A stretch of DNA of 64,000 nucleotides, taken from contig NZ_JAFLNL010000001.1 of assembly GCF_017313785.1 (NCBI RefSeq), positions 620,001-684,000 on the forward strand, given 5' to 3'. Below, one piece after another: positions 16,842 through 24,874 of the stretch. Position numbers and translations under genes: made by a program. Under the pieces are notes generated by a model. It did not search any database, was not told the origin of the DNA, and saw nothing but the letters and a program-made list of their open reading frames with translations. Within the stretch, counting starts at the first letter, position 1; each line of letters opens with the position of its first letter. Source of the stretch: Flagellimonas aurea. Lineage in GTDB: Bacteria; Bacteroidota; Bacteroidia; Flavobacteriales; Flavobacteriaceae.

Positions 16842-17744
16842 TTAAACCCAATTTTTTGGGTTTTGAAGCACTGCTATCAATTTCTCTTCTTCGCTTCCTT
16901 TTTCGGGATGGTGGTCGTAACGCCATTGCACGTGAGGTGGCAGACTCATTAAAATACTCTCGATACGGCCGTTGGTTTTGAGTCCAAAAAGAGTGCCTTT
17001 GTCGTGCACCAGGTTGAATTCCACATATCGTCCCCGTCTTATTTCTTGCCAGTCGCGCTGATCTTTGGAATAGGGAAGGCCCTTTCTTTTTTCCACAATG
17101 GGTGCGTAGGCATCCAAAAAACTATCCCCTACTTCGGTCACAAAATTGTACCAATCTACCATGCTGGTTTGCTCGGTTGCTTTGCAATAATCGAAAAATA
17201 GTCCGCCTATGCCACGGGCTTCGTTTCTGTGTGAATTCCAGAAATACTCGTCGCATTTCTTTTTGTAGTTGGGGTAAAATTCTGCGTTGTGGGCATCACA
17301 AGCCTTTTTGCAAATCGTATGAAAATGGGCAGCATCCTCATCGAACAAATAATAGGGGGTAAGATCCTGTCCACCACCGAACCATTGGTCCACAATATTG
17401 CCGTTCTTGTCGTACATCTCAAAATAACGCCAATTGGCATGTACGGTGGGCACCATTGGGTTTTTGGGGTGGATGACCAAGCTCAGCCCACAGGCAAAGA
17501 AGTCGACATCTTCCACGCCAAAATAGTTTTGCATGCTTTTGGGCAATGGTCCGTGGACTCTGGAAATATTGACACCTCCTTTTTCAAAAACCGACCCGTT
17601 TTCAATCACACGTGTTCTGCCTCCTCCGCCTTCTTCGCGTTCCCAAAGGTCTTGTTGAAACTTGGCGTTTCCATCCAATTCTTCGAGTTTGGATGTAATG
17701 GTATCCTGTAATTGTTGAATGTATGCGTAAAACGTATCTTTCAT
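16842..17744 (-). CDS. hemF: Oxygen-dependent coproporphyrinogen III oxidase
   Basis: Decarboxylates two propionates of coproporphyrinogen III to give protoporphyrinogen IX, using O2; cytoplasmic or membrane-associated. The 300-residue length is normal. Signature segments are visible: REEGGGGRTRVI, FFACGLSLVIHPKNP, PTVHANWRYFEM, WFGGGQDLTPYY, ARGIGGLFFDY, RRGRYVEFNLVHDKGT and a LPPHVQWRYDH tail. Dependence on O2 suggests an aerobic life, although an anaerobic hemN could lie elsewhere. Two bases separate its start from the stop of the DUF6973-like gene upstream. Confidence 0.97.
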   Translation of the reverse strand: MKDTFYAYIQQLQDTITSKLEELDGNAKFQQDLWEREEGGGGRTRVIENGSVFEKGGVNISRVHGPLPKSMQNYFGVEDVDFFACGLSLVIHPKNPMVPTVHANWRYFEMYDKNGNIVDQWFGGGQDLTPYYLFDEDAAHFHTICKKACDAHNAEFYPNYKKKCDEYFWNSHRNEARGIGGLFFDYCKATEQTSMVDWYNFVTEVGDSFLDAYAPIVEKRKGLPYSKDQRDWQEIRRGRYVEFNLVHDKGTLFGLKTNGRIESILMSLPPHVQWRYDHHPEKGSEEEKLIAVLQNPKNWV

Positions 17745-17746
17745 TG

Positions 17747-18232
17747 TTATAAAATATGTACCATCCGGTTTTTATGTTCTGAAAGTGTTGATTTCTCATC
17801 AATTTTGATGGATTCCAAAGTCATTTTTCTTAATAGTTCAACGATTTCCTGTTCGGTTTTTTCTGTGTTTTTAACAAAAATGAAACGACCCACTTCATTG
17901 TTGTGCAAATCCATGGCCTTTGCCAATTGTTTGTTCGGAAATGAATCCTCGTGCCAATCGGTTACTTTTTTTGCCCAAACCAAAACAGCTTCCTCATTTC
18001 TTTGCCAGTTAAAACAACGTTTCGCAATCAAATAATTCCAAAAAGCGTGTCTAAACGCATTGGCAGGACCATTTTTATGATGCAGCTTGCCGTAGTTTTT
18101 GGTCGAAATGGCTATGCAATCCTTGGTGGCCTTAATGGTGGGCAGTATAAAGTGAGGACGACTCAAACCAAAAAATACACCTTTCAGTATATTTTTAAAA
18201 TCGACCCGCTTTGCTACTGCTAAAAGGTTCAC
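17747..18232 (-). CDS. DUF6973-like protein inside heme operon
   Basis: A 161-residue protein, probably cytoplasmic, that resembles the DUF6973 family: [19 protein letters not shown] near residues 53-71 (the family pattern is GP-x-D/N-A-x-RHA-x-W), then [21 protein letters not shown] near 109-130. The His and Asp/Glu residues in these two helices could form a metal site, but that is a guess. It is wedged tightly into the heme operon: its start overlaps the hemE stop by four bases and its stop lies two bases before hemF. Such coupling suggests equal expression with the heme enzymes. No function is known to me, and the family assignment is by eye. Confidence 0.75.
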   Translation of the reverse strand: MNLLAVAKRVDFKNILKGVFFGLSRPHFILPTIKATKDCIAISTKNYGKLHHKNGPANAFRHAFWNYLIAKRCFNWQRNEEAVLVWAKKVTDWHEDSFPNKQLAKAMDLHNNEVGRFIFVKNTEKTEQEIVELLRKMTLESIKIDEKSTLSEHKNRMVHIL

Positions 18233-19254
18233 TCTTGATATTCTTTTACCGCATCAATAAATGCTTTTGCATTTTCCACAGGGATGTTCGGTAAAATCCC
18301 GTGACCCAGATTCACAATGTATTTGTCCTTGCCAAAATCACGGATCATTTGCGTGACCATTTCCTTGATTTTCTCGGGCGGCGAAAGCAAGCGCGCAGGG
18401 TCAAAATTACCCTGGAGGGTAACATTGCCACCTGTCAAGTACCTTGCATTTTGTGCCGAGCATGTCCAATCAACCCCTACGGCAGAGGCTCCCGAGTTTG
18501 CCATGTCTTTTAACGCAAACCAGCATCCTTTCCCAAAAACAATTACGGGTGCTTCGTCTTTCAATGTATCCACGATTTGCTGAATGTATTTCCAAGAAAA
18601 TTCTTGATAATCTTGAGGGGATAGCATACCGCCCCAAGAATCAAAAACCTGAACGGCATTTACACCAGCCTTCACTTTGGCCTTAAGGTATGCAATGGTA
18701 GTGTCCGTTATTTTTTGAAGCAGTTCGTGCGCAGCTTTGGGCTGGGTAAAACAAAACCCTCTGGCCTTGTCAAAACTCTTGCTTCCTTGGCCTTCAACGC
18801 AGTAGCAAAGAAGCGTCCATGGCGAACCTGCAAACCCGATCAAGGGAACTTCGTTATTTAATTTTTCCTTGGTCATTGTGATGGCGTCCATCACGTAACC
18901 TAAGGTATCTTGAATATCGGGTACGATCACCTTGTCCAAATCCGCTTGCGAACGGATAGGATTGGGCAAATAGGGTCCAAAATTAGGTTTCATTTGCACC
19001 TCGATGTCCATGGCCTGAGGGATTACCAAAATATCGCTGAACAAAATGGCGGCGTCCATGCCATATCGGCGAATGGGCTGTACGGTGATTTCCGAAGCCA
19101 ATTCCGGCGTCTGACAGCGGGTAAAGAAATCGTATTTTTTACGGAGCTCCATAAACTCGGGCAAATACCGCCCAGCTTGCCGCATCATCCACACGGGTGG
19201 ACGTTCAACGGTTTCGCCTTTTAATGCTTTTAGGAACAAGTCGTTTTTTATCAT
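18229..19254 (-). CDS. hemE: Uroporphyrinogen decarboxylase
   Basis: Removes the four acetate carboxyls of uroporphyrinogen III to make coproporphyrinogen III. Length (341 residues) is standard. Conserved motifs include [16 protein letters not shown] near the N-terminus (substrate-binding arginines), [14 protein letters not shown] with the catalytic aspartate, [24 protein letters not shown] and the C-terminal [12 protein letters not shown]. It is the fourth heme gene counting from hemA, separated from hemD by a 69-bp gap filled with two palindromic repeats. The DUF6973-like gene overlaps its end by four bases. Confidence 0.97.
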   Translation of the reverse strand: MIKNDLFLKALKGETVERPPVWMMRQAGRYLPEFMELRKKYDFFTRCQTPELASEITVQPIRRYGMDAAILFSDILVIPQAMDIEVQMKPNFGPYLPNPIRSQADLDKVIVPDIQDTLGYVMDAITMTKEKLNNEVPLIGFAGSPWTLLCYCVEGQGSKSFDKARGFCFTQPKAAHELLQKITDTTIAYLKAKVKAGVNAVQVFDSWGGMLSPQDYQEFSWKYIQQIVDTLKDEAPVIVFGKGCWFALKDMANSGASAVGVDWTCSAQNARYLTGGNVTLQGNFDPARLLSPPEKIKEMVTQMIRDFGKDKYIVNLGHGILPNIPVENAKAFIDAVKEYQE

Positions 19255-19267
19255 AAATTTTAATTTG

Positions 19268-19333
19268 TCATTCCTGCTTAGGCAGGAGTCTTATTTAGAT
19301 TGTGCGGGGGACTTCGACTACGCTCAGTCCCCC
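19268..19333. repeat. Two short palindromic repeats in hemD-hemE gap
   Basis: TCATTCCTGCTTAGGCAGGA (from 19268) forms a TCCTGC/GCAGGA hairpin. GGGGGACTTCGA-CTAC-GCTCAGTCCCCC at 19306-19333 forms a longer one. The second has the same CTTCGACT-CGCTCAG heart as the palindromes bordering the dispersed repeat near 1.5 and 11 kb, with G/C flanks in place of GTCGC/GCGAC. They separate hemD from hemE in an otherwise compact operon. Confidence 0.7.
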
Positions 19334-19995
19334 ATTTTGATTGATAATTCTTTAATCGCCTGCACCAACACATTTTCCACGGTCGGTTTATTGGCTACAA
19401 TAATTTGGTTTGAATGTTTTCTTGCTTCGGCAGCGGTCGTTTCCCCAATACAGAACAATGTGCTGTTCCCCAGAGTGTTTTCCAAAAGATAGCTTCGGAT
19501 GCCACTTGGACTAAAAAACAGAATGCCATCAAAATCCCTTTGAAATTGCATTGGATTGAACAAAGTTCTGTAGACTTCCAATTCTTTATACTGAACGTTA
19601 TTTTTTGACAAGGTATCAGGGAGTTCATCCCTTCTTTTATTGCCGCAAAGAAATAAAAATGACTCGTTTTGGTGTTTTTCGACCAAAATTTTAGCTAATT
19701 CTGATGCGTTTTCTGCCATTTCCACCACTTTTAATCCATTTTCTTTCAAAAGGGTTTTTGTCTTTTCCCCGACACAAAAGGCATTGAATTTGGACAAATC
19801 AGAATCCTTGGCCTGCTTCAAAAATGCTTTTACCGCATTTTTACTTGTAAAAATATAGTTACTGTGAGTGAATGGGATTTTTACATCCAACTGTTCAATT
19901 TTTAGGGCATCGTACTCCACCAATCCCAAACCAGAACTTAGAAAAAGCTCTTTTTGGGACGGGCTCAACATTTTAGTGGAAAGTACTGTTTTCAT
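19324..19995 (-). CDS. hemD: Uroporphyrinogen-III synthase
   Basis: Closes the linear hydroxymethylbilane to uroporphyrinogen III with inversion of ring D. The family is poorly conserved; this 223-residue protein shows the usual two-lobed pattern, with NYIFTSKNAVKAFLKQ in the first half, CVGEKTKTLLKENGL in the linker and FFSPSGIRSYL with FCIGETTAAEARKH in the second half. Position supports the call: it overlaps the hemC end by 23 bases and precedes hemE. Its stop overlaps the outer part of a palindromic repeat, so the last residues may be repeat-derived. Confidence 0.93.
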   Translation of the reverse strand: MKTVLSTKMLSPSQKELFLSSGLGLVEYDALKIEQLDVKIPFTHSNYIFTSKNAVKAFLKQAKDSDLSKFNAFCVGEKTKTLLKENGLKVVEMAENASELAKILVEKHQNESFLFLCGNKRRDELPDTLSKNNVQYKELEVYRTLFNPMQFQRDFDGILFFSPSGIRSYLLENTLGNSTLFCIGETTAAEARKHSNQIIVANKPTVENVLVQAIKELSIKMGD

Positions 19996-20899
19996 TTCTG
20001 ATTTCTTGCATCAATTTGTCGCCTCCTTTTTGCAACACTTCTTCTGCGCTGGTCTTTCCAAGGCCTTTGGCATCCGACAGCTTTACTTCTTTTTTGATAT
20101 CGATTTTCTGTTTTCCATCCAGTGAGAAAACCACGCCATCAAAATAAACCTTTTGGTCTTTTATTTGTGCCAAGGCACCTATCGGAGCGGTACAGCCACC
20201 TTCCAGTGTGCGCAAAAACTCTCGTTCTATGGTTGTGGCCAATTCGGTTTCGGGATGGTTGAGTTTGCCTGAAGCCTCTCTTGTAAATGTGTCTTCTTCT
20301 TTGGCGACGACCAGCATAGCCCCTTGGGCGGGAGCTGGGATCATCCAATCCAATTGAATGGCATCCTTGGGCAATAACTTGATACGCTCCAGTCCAGCCT
20401 GCGCAAAAATCGCACCTTGCCAATCGTTCTCAATGAGTTTTAGGAGTCGGGTGTTCACGTTTCCCCGAAGGTCCACCACTTTGTGGTTGGGGTATTTGTT
20501 CAGCCATTGGGCCTTTCGTCTCAAACTTCCCGTGGCAATGGTGGCAGGTTGATCGGTTTCCAAAAAATTGGCCCCTTTGTGCACCAAAATATCGTGAGTG
20601 ATGGCGCGTTCCAAAACGGCCACCTGCACAATTCCCTTTGGTAGTTGTGTAGGTACATCTTTCATGGAATGTACCGCAATATCAATGTCTCCTTTGAGCA
20701 GGGCAACGTCCAAGGTCTTTGTGAAGATTCCTGTAACACCGAGTTCGTAAAGTGGCTTGTCCAGCACTTGATCGCCCAAAGATTTGGTCGGTACCAAAAT
20801 GGTATCGTACCCAAGTGCCTCCAGCTTTTGTTGCACGGTGGTTGCTTGCCACAACGCCAATTCGCTGTCGCGTGTTCCAATGCGGATTATTTTGCTCAT
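19973..20899 (-). CDS. hemC: Hydroxymethylbilane synthase (porphobilinogen deaminase)
   Basis: Links four porphobilinogen units into hydroxymethylbilane on a dipyrromethane cofactor. The cofactor-bearing cysteine is Cys236 in EGGCTAPIGA; other signatures are IGTRDSELALWQA at the start, AVHSMKDVPT, ATGSLRRKAQ and VDLRGNVNTRL. The length (308 residues) is normal. It overlaps hemA upstream by four bases and hemD downstream by 23, so the three are translationally coupled. Confidence 0.97.
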   Translation of the reverse strand: MSKIIRIGTRDSELALWQATTVQQKLEALGYDTILVPTKSLGDQVLDKPLYELGVTGIFTKTLDVALLKGDIDIAVHSMKDVPTQLPKGIVQVAVLERAITHDILVHKGANFLETDQPATIATGSLRRKAQWLNKYPNHKVVDLRGNVNTRLLKLIENDWQGAIFAQAGLERIKLLPKDAIQLDWMIPAPAQGAMLVVAKEEDTFTREASGKLNHPETELATTIEREFLRTLEGGCTAPIGALAQIKDQKVYFDGVVFSLDGKQKIDIKKEVKLSDAKGLGKTSAEEVLQKGGDKLMQEIRNENSTFH

Positions 20900-22152
20900 T
20901 TGGAGTGTAGTTCTAGCTGAAAAACTTTCTGGATAAGTTCCAGGCTATCATCGGTATCGACCTCGTTGCTCTTTAAGTGATTGGCAAACTGCTTGGTAAT
21001 TTTTTGAATAATCCTGTCGGAGATGATTTCTGCCTGAATCTGGTCGAAACCTTCAATTTTTTTGGTCTGAAAATCGATTTCTTCGGTTTTCATGGTGTTC
21101 AGTTTGTCCTTAAGTGCATTGATCACAGGGGCAAACTTTCGGGTTTCCAACCATTTTAGGAAATCCTTTTTTACTTTTTCTATGATCGCTTCCGCTTTGG
21201 GAACATATTCTTTCCGTTTGGCCAAGGTCTCATCCGTAATCTGGGAAAGTTGGTCCAAATGAACCAAGGTCACATTGTCCAATTGCTTCACATCGTCCGA
21301 TACATTTTTGGGAACGGACAGGTCCAATACCAACAATGGTTTTTTCGGATAGATCAACGCTTTGGAAACCGTGGGCAATTGTGCTCCCGTGGCGACAACC
21401 AAAATATCGGCCTTTCGGATTTCCGTTTGTAGATCACCGTAATCCTTTACCGTTAAATGAAATTTGCCTGCGATGTCCTCCGCCTTTTCCCGAGTTCTGT
21501 TGATCAGGGTAATATGGGAGTTGTTGGAATGCTTTACCAGGTTTTCGCAGGTATTTCTACCAATCTTACCCGTTCCGAACAACAGAATGTTCTTGTTGGA
21601 AATATCGGTTACATTGTCCAATATGTACTTCACCGAGGCGAAAGCTACGGATGTGGCACCTGAAGACAGTTCGGTTTCGTTTTTGATACGCTTGCTGGCC
21701 TGAATCACAGCATTGCACAAGCGCTCCAAGAACGGATTGGCCATATCATACTTTTTGGCACGATAAAAACCTTGCTTTATTTGGCTGATGATTTCAAAAT
21801 CACCTAAAATCTGACTGTCCAGACCCGTACCTACTTTGAACATATGCGAAATGGCATCATGATTCTTGTATACATAGGCAACTTCCTGAAACTCTTCAAC
21901 AGTTCCATGGGTCTCGTCGCAAAGGAGTTTGATAAGCTGGTAGGGGTGTTGTGCAAAACCGTAAAGTTCGGTTCTATTGCAGGTAGATATGGCCAAGAGC
22001 CCATCAATTCCGATTTCCTTGGCCTTGCCCAAAATATGGTCAATGGCAGGAACATCCAGACTGAACTTTCCTCTAACCTCTGCATCCGCCTTCTTGTAAC
22101 TCAACCCAACGGCATAGAAGGAATTATGTTTTGAAATATGGTAGTCCCTCAT
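20896..22152 (-). CDS. hemA: Glutamyl-tRNA reductase
   Basis: Reduces glutamyl-tRNA to glutamate-1-semialdehyde, the committed and usually regulated step of the C5 heme pathway. The 418-residue protein has the catalytic Cys58 in AISTCNRTELYG, the GDFEIISQIK substrate-site segment (a GE-x-QI-type motif), the NADPH-binding NILLFGTGKIGRNTC and a C-terminal dimerisation region. The ATG at 22152 is chosen over a start 45 bases upstream because MRDYHISKHNSFYAVGLS aligns with the usual flavobacterial N-terminus. It is the first gene of the heme operon; an AraC-type regulator diverges from it. Its partner hemL is not in this window. Confidence 0.96.
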   Translation of the reverse strand: MRDYHISKHNSFYAVGLSYKKADAEVRGKFSLDVPAIDHILGKAKEIGIDGLLAISTCNRTELYGFAQHPYQLIKLLCDETHGTVEEFQEVAYVYKNHDAISHMFKVGTGLDSQILGDFEIISQIKQGFYRAKKYDMANPFLERLCNAVIQASKRIKNETELSSGATSVAFASVKYILDNVTDISNKNILLFGTGKIGRNTCENLVKHSNNSHITLINRTREKAEDIAGKFHLTVKDYGDLQTEIRKADILVVATGAQLPTVSKALIYPKKPLLVLDLSVPKNVSDDVKQLDNVTLVHLDQLSQITDETLAKRKEYVPKAEAIIEKVKKDFLKWLETRKFAPVINALKDKLNTMKTEEIDFQTKKIEGFDQIQAEIISDRIIQKITKQFANHLKSNEVDTDDSLELIQKVFQLELHSK

Positions 22153-22172
22153 AAAGGATATAAATCGCAGCA

Positions 22173-22180
22173 CAAAAATA
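22173..22180 (-). promoter_or_regulatory. Candidate -7 box for hemA operon
   Basis: Minus-strand TATTTTTG matches TAnnTTTG and lies 21-28 bases upstream of the hemA ATG. No -33 TTG at standard spacing was seen, so an activator may be needed; the divergent AraC gene is an obvious candidate (inference). Confidence 0.4.
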
Positions 22181-22287
22181 ACAGGCTTATAGGTCAAAAA
22201 ATAACGCTAGCGGTACTATAAATAACCACGGCTGTTATTTTATGATTTATTTTTGATTAAAATGACGGTACGCATTGGTATTATTGA

Positions 22288-22295
22288 TAATTTTG
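22288..22295 (+). promoter_or_regulatory. Candidate -7 box for AraC-family gene
   Basis: TAATTTTG fits TAnnTTTG, with the gene's ATG 68 bases downstream. The surrounding ATTGATAATTTTGATAATCAA is AT-rich and partly repetitive (TTGATAAT twice), which could be an operator. Confidence 0.4.
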
Positions 22296-22362
22296 ATAAT
22301 CAACAATACAATTTAGAGCGATTCTAAATTAAGTCAAAAGCAAAATCAGATTGAAAACCAAT

Positions 22363-23241
22363 ATGAAAAATATCGCTAGCGGTTCATATGATGAAATTTT
22401 GGTCGAAGATGGAATTTACATCCTCAAAATCCAGAACGATACCCAAGAACCAAAACTGATAGCGCGGGATATTGACAGCTCCTACATTCAATTTCACTTT
22501 TGTTTGAAGGGCAGGTCAAAGTTCAATTTTAACGAGGGCAATTACTATTTGGAGGTAAATGAAGAAAACTCCCTTTTGCTCTACAATACCCAAAAAGATT
22601 TACCGCTCGATTTAGTGGTGTCGCCAGGGTCTTGGCTGCTCTCGGTGGTCATGACCATCAGGAAATTTCACTCTTTGTTTTCCGATGAAGCGGACTACAT
22701 TCCATTTTTGAGTGAGGAAAACAAGGAGAAAAAGTATTATTCCCAAGAAATAGTGTCCCCTGCCACGGCCGTTGTCCTAAGCCAATTGATGAACTATAAC
22801 CTGCATCCATCCATCAAAAAACTGTATCTAAAGGGAAAGGTCTACGAGTTGATTTCCCTCTATTTCAATAAAACCGAGGACGCCGACTTGGAGCAATGCC
22901 CCTATTTGGCCGATGAGGACAATGTGCGCCGTATCAAAATGGCAAAAGAAATCATGATTTCCCGCATGGCCGAACCGCCAACCTTGGCCGAACTGTCCCA
23001 AGAAGTGGGATTGGGCCTTAAAAAATTAAAGGAAGGCTTCAAACAAATCTACGGAGACTCCGTATTTGGGTTTCTGTTCGATTACAAAATGGAATATGCC
23101 CGCAAAATGTTGGAAACCGGCAAGCACAATGTAAATGAAGTAGGATTAAAGGTTGGTTATAGCACGGCAAGTCATTTTATAGCTTCCTTTAAAAAGAAGT
23201 TCGGGACCACACCAAAAAAATACTTAACTTCAAATGTCTAA
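22363..23241 (+). CDS. AraC family transcriptional regulator
   Basis: A 292-residue DNA-binding regulator. The N-terminal 170 residues are a cupin-like sensing region (IQFHFCLKGRSKFNF, LLLYNTQKDLPLDL). The C-terminal 100 residues hold two helix-turn-helix motifs: TLAELSQEVGLGLKKLKEGF and the AraC signature NEVGLKVGYSTASHFIASFK with GTTPKKYL. The ATG at 22363 is preferred over a TTG 12 bases upstream. It diverges from hemA and runs into the ThuA gene, which it may overlap. Control of hemA or of its downstream neighbour is plausible but not shown by the sequence. Confidence 0.93.
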   Translation: MKNIASGSYDEILVEDGIYILKIQNDTQEPKLIARDIDSSYIQFHFCLKGRSKFNFNEGNYYLEVNEENSLLLYNTQKDLPLDLVVSPGSWLLSVVMTIRKFHSLFSDEADYIPFLSEENKEKKYYSQEIVSPATAVVLSQLMNYNLHPSIKKLYLKGKVYELISLYFNKTEDADLEQCPYLADEDNVRRIKMAKEIMISRMAEPPTLAELSQEVGLGLKKLKEGFKQIYGDSVFGFLFDYKMEYARKMLETGKHNVNEVGLKVGYSTASHFIASFKKKFGTTPKKYLTSNV

Positions 23242-23254
23242 ACAAACCGTATAT

Positions 23255-24013
23255 ATGAGAATTATCACACTGTCCTTACTTGCTTTTTGTTTTGTATTAC
23301 AAATAGCGGCACAAGATACACCTACAACCGAAACTGAAGCTCAAAAAATGCCGGAACTGGTTTTGGTATTCACCAAAACTAAAGGTTGGCGGCATAAATC
23401 CATTGAGAAGGGAGTGCAAACCCTTAGAGAATTGGGTCGAGAGCATGGTTTTATAGTACTTCAAACAGAATCGGGAGAGGACTTCACAACCTCTGACCTT
23501 AAAAATTATAAACTCGTCGTTTTCCTGAGCACTACATTGGATGTATTGGACAATGCACAGCAAAGAGCATTTGAGTCCTATATTAAAGGCGGGGGTGCTT
23601 TTTTAGGGATTCATGCAGCGTCAGACACCGAATATGATTGGCCTTGGTACGGAAAGTTGGTAGGGGGTTATTTTGTAAGTCACCCCAGCGACCCCAACGT
23701 CCGGCAGGCAAAAATTGATGTGGTGAGCAAGGCGCATCCATCAACGGAGCACTTAAAAGATACTTGGACCAGAACCGATGAATGGTATAACTTTAAAAAT
23801 CTTAACCCTGACGTTACGGTGTTGCTCAATTTGGATGAGACCACTTACGAAGGGGGCGCCAACGGATCCAATCACCCTATAGCTTGGTACCACGAGTTTG
23901 ACGGCGGAAGGGCCTTTTATACTGGAGGAGGCCACACCGAGGATTCATTTGATGAACCCATGTTCCGTCAACACCTTTTGGGAGCCATTGAGTGGTGCTT
24001 AAAGCGAAAGTAG
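23255..24013 (+). CDS. Secreted ThuA domain protein
   Basis: A 252-residue exported protein of the ThuA family (class I glutamine-amidotransferase-like fold), linked to trehalose or 3-keto-sugar use. The signal peptide MRIITLSLLAFCFVLQIAA precedes the domain, which shows VFTKTKGWRHKSIEKG, VFLSTTLDVLD, GGGAFLGIHAASDTEYDWPW and GGRAFYTGGGHTEDSF. An earlier ATG at 23234 is in frame but would overlap the AraC gene and lengthen the signal peptide's N-region; the start at 23255 gives a standard leader. The 3' end overlaps the convergent DUF1460 gene by 15 bases. Related sugar genes (Gfo/Idh, DUF1080) lie 12-14 kb away. Confidence 0.88.
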   Translation: MRIITLSLLAFCFVLQIAAQDTPTTETEAQKMPELVLVFTKTKGWRHKSIEKGVQTLRELGREHGFIVLQTESGEDFTTSDLKNYKLVVFLSTTLDVLDNAQQRAFESYIKGGGAFLGIHAASDTEYDWPWYGKLVGGYFVSHPSDPNVRQAKIDVVSKAHPSTEHLKDTWTRTDEWYNFKNLNPDVTVLLNLDETTYEGGANGSNHPIAWYHEFDGGRAFYTGGGHTEDSFDEPMFRQHLLGAIEWCLKRK

Positions 24014-24874
24014 GGTTGGTCTCGCTACGATTATCCCAATATTGCTTTTGATGTTTTTGAGATAATCCGCCAAGGGCAGTTCGGATATTTCCACTTCGCC
24101 ATTTTTACTAGAGGCGTGCAATAGATGCAATCGTCCGTCAGGCTGATGGATGGCAATTCCCGTGTGGGTCACATCCAATCCTTTTATAGAGGTGGCCAAA
24201 GCGATAATATCCCCCGATTTGATGAGGTGTTCCTTGCTTACGATTTGTTCCTGTGGCAAATAGCACAATTTTTCTTTGGCGATTTCTTTTTCAACCGCTA
24301 CCATAGCTTCATAATTCTCGTCCCTGGCCAAAAACGGGTATAGATTTCGATGCGTACCCATAAAATTGATAGCTTTTTCAAGCTCCACTCCGCCTAGTTC
24401 GGCGGTGATATCCTTGACCAAACCCTTTCTCTCGTTGTTTCGAATCCATTCCGTAAAATAATGGAGGCGAGAGGGGTATCCTTCTAAATTACCGTTTCTA
24501 TACCGAACGGTCTCTAGGTTTTCCGTGAAATTTTCAAAATCCTGCTGTTGGTTTTGGAGCATTAGGCTAAAGGCCAGTACATTTTCCACAAAAGTGGTGC
24601 AGTCCAGACCGCCAAAGTTTACCACCAAGGTTTCCGTATCGCCAACCTCAAGGGTTTTTTCCACGTAAGGCGTTCCCAAAAAGGATTGTCCAACCAAAGC
24701 TATGGTATCGCCTAGGCTCGATGCTTTTGTTTGTTCCAGCACAGATATTTTGGTCTCGAAAAGGGATTTGTCCTCTGGAGAACAGGTGATTTGTTGGGCA
24801 GAGATGGTAGATAGTATTCCCAAAGTAAGGAGTATGAAAAAACATACCTTAATGTTTAAACCTAAAATATTCAT
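23999..24874 (-). CDS. DUF1460 family (NlpC/P60-like) exported amidase
   Basis: A 291-residue exported protein of the DUF1460 family, which has an NlpC/P60-like cysteine peptidase fold and is expected to act on peptidoglycan fragments. The signal peptide ends near residue 26. The probable nucleophile is Cys92 in GGLDCTTFVENVLA and the His is His237 in DVTHTGIAIH; GDIIALAT before it is typical. Its start overlaps the end of the upstream lipoprotein gene by 26 bases, so the two are coupled. Its stop overlaps the convergent ThuA gene. Confidence 0.87.
   Translation of the reverse strand: MNILGLNIKVCFFILLTLGILSTISAQQITCSPEDKSLFETKISVLEQTKASSLGDTIALVGQSFLGTPYVEKTLEVGDTETLVVNFGGLDCTTFVENVLAFSLMLQNQQQDFENFTENLETVRYRNGNLEGYPSRLHYFTEWIRNNERKGLVKDITAELGGVELEKAINFMGTHRNLYPFLARDENYEAMVAVEKEIAKEKLCYLPQEQIVSKEHLIKSGDIIALATSIKGLDVTHTGIAIHQPDGRLHLLHASSKNGEVEISELPLADYLKNIKSNIGIIVARPTLLSL

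Noticed and set aside
22153..22197. 15-residue N-terminal extension of hemA
   Set aside because: The extended sequence is hydrophobic and unlike HemA N-termini, and it would overlap the -7 box.
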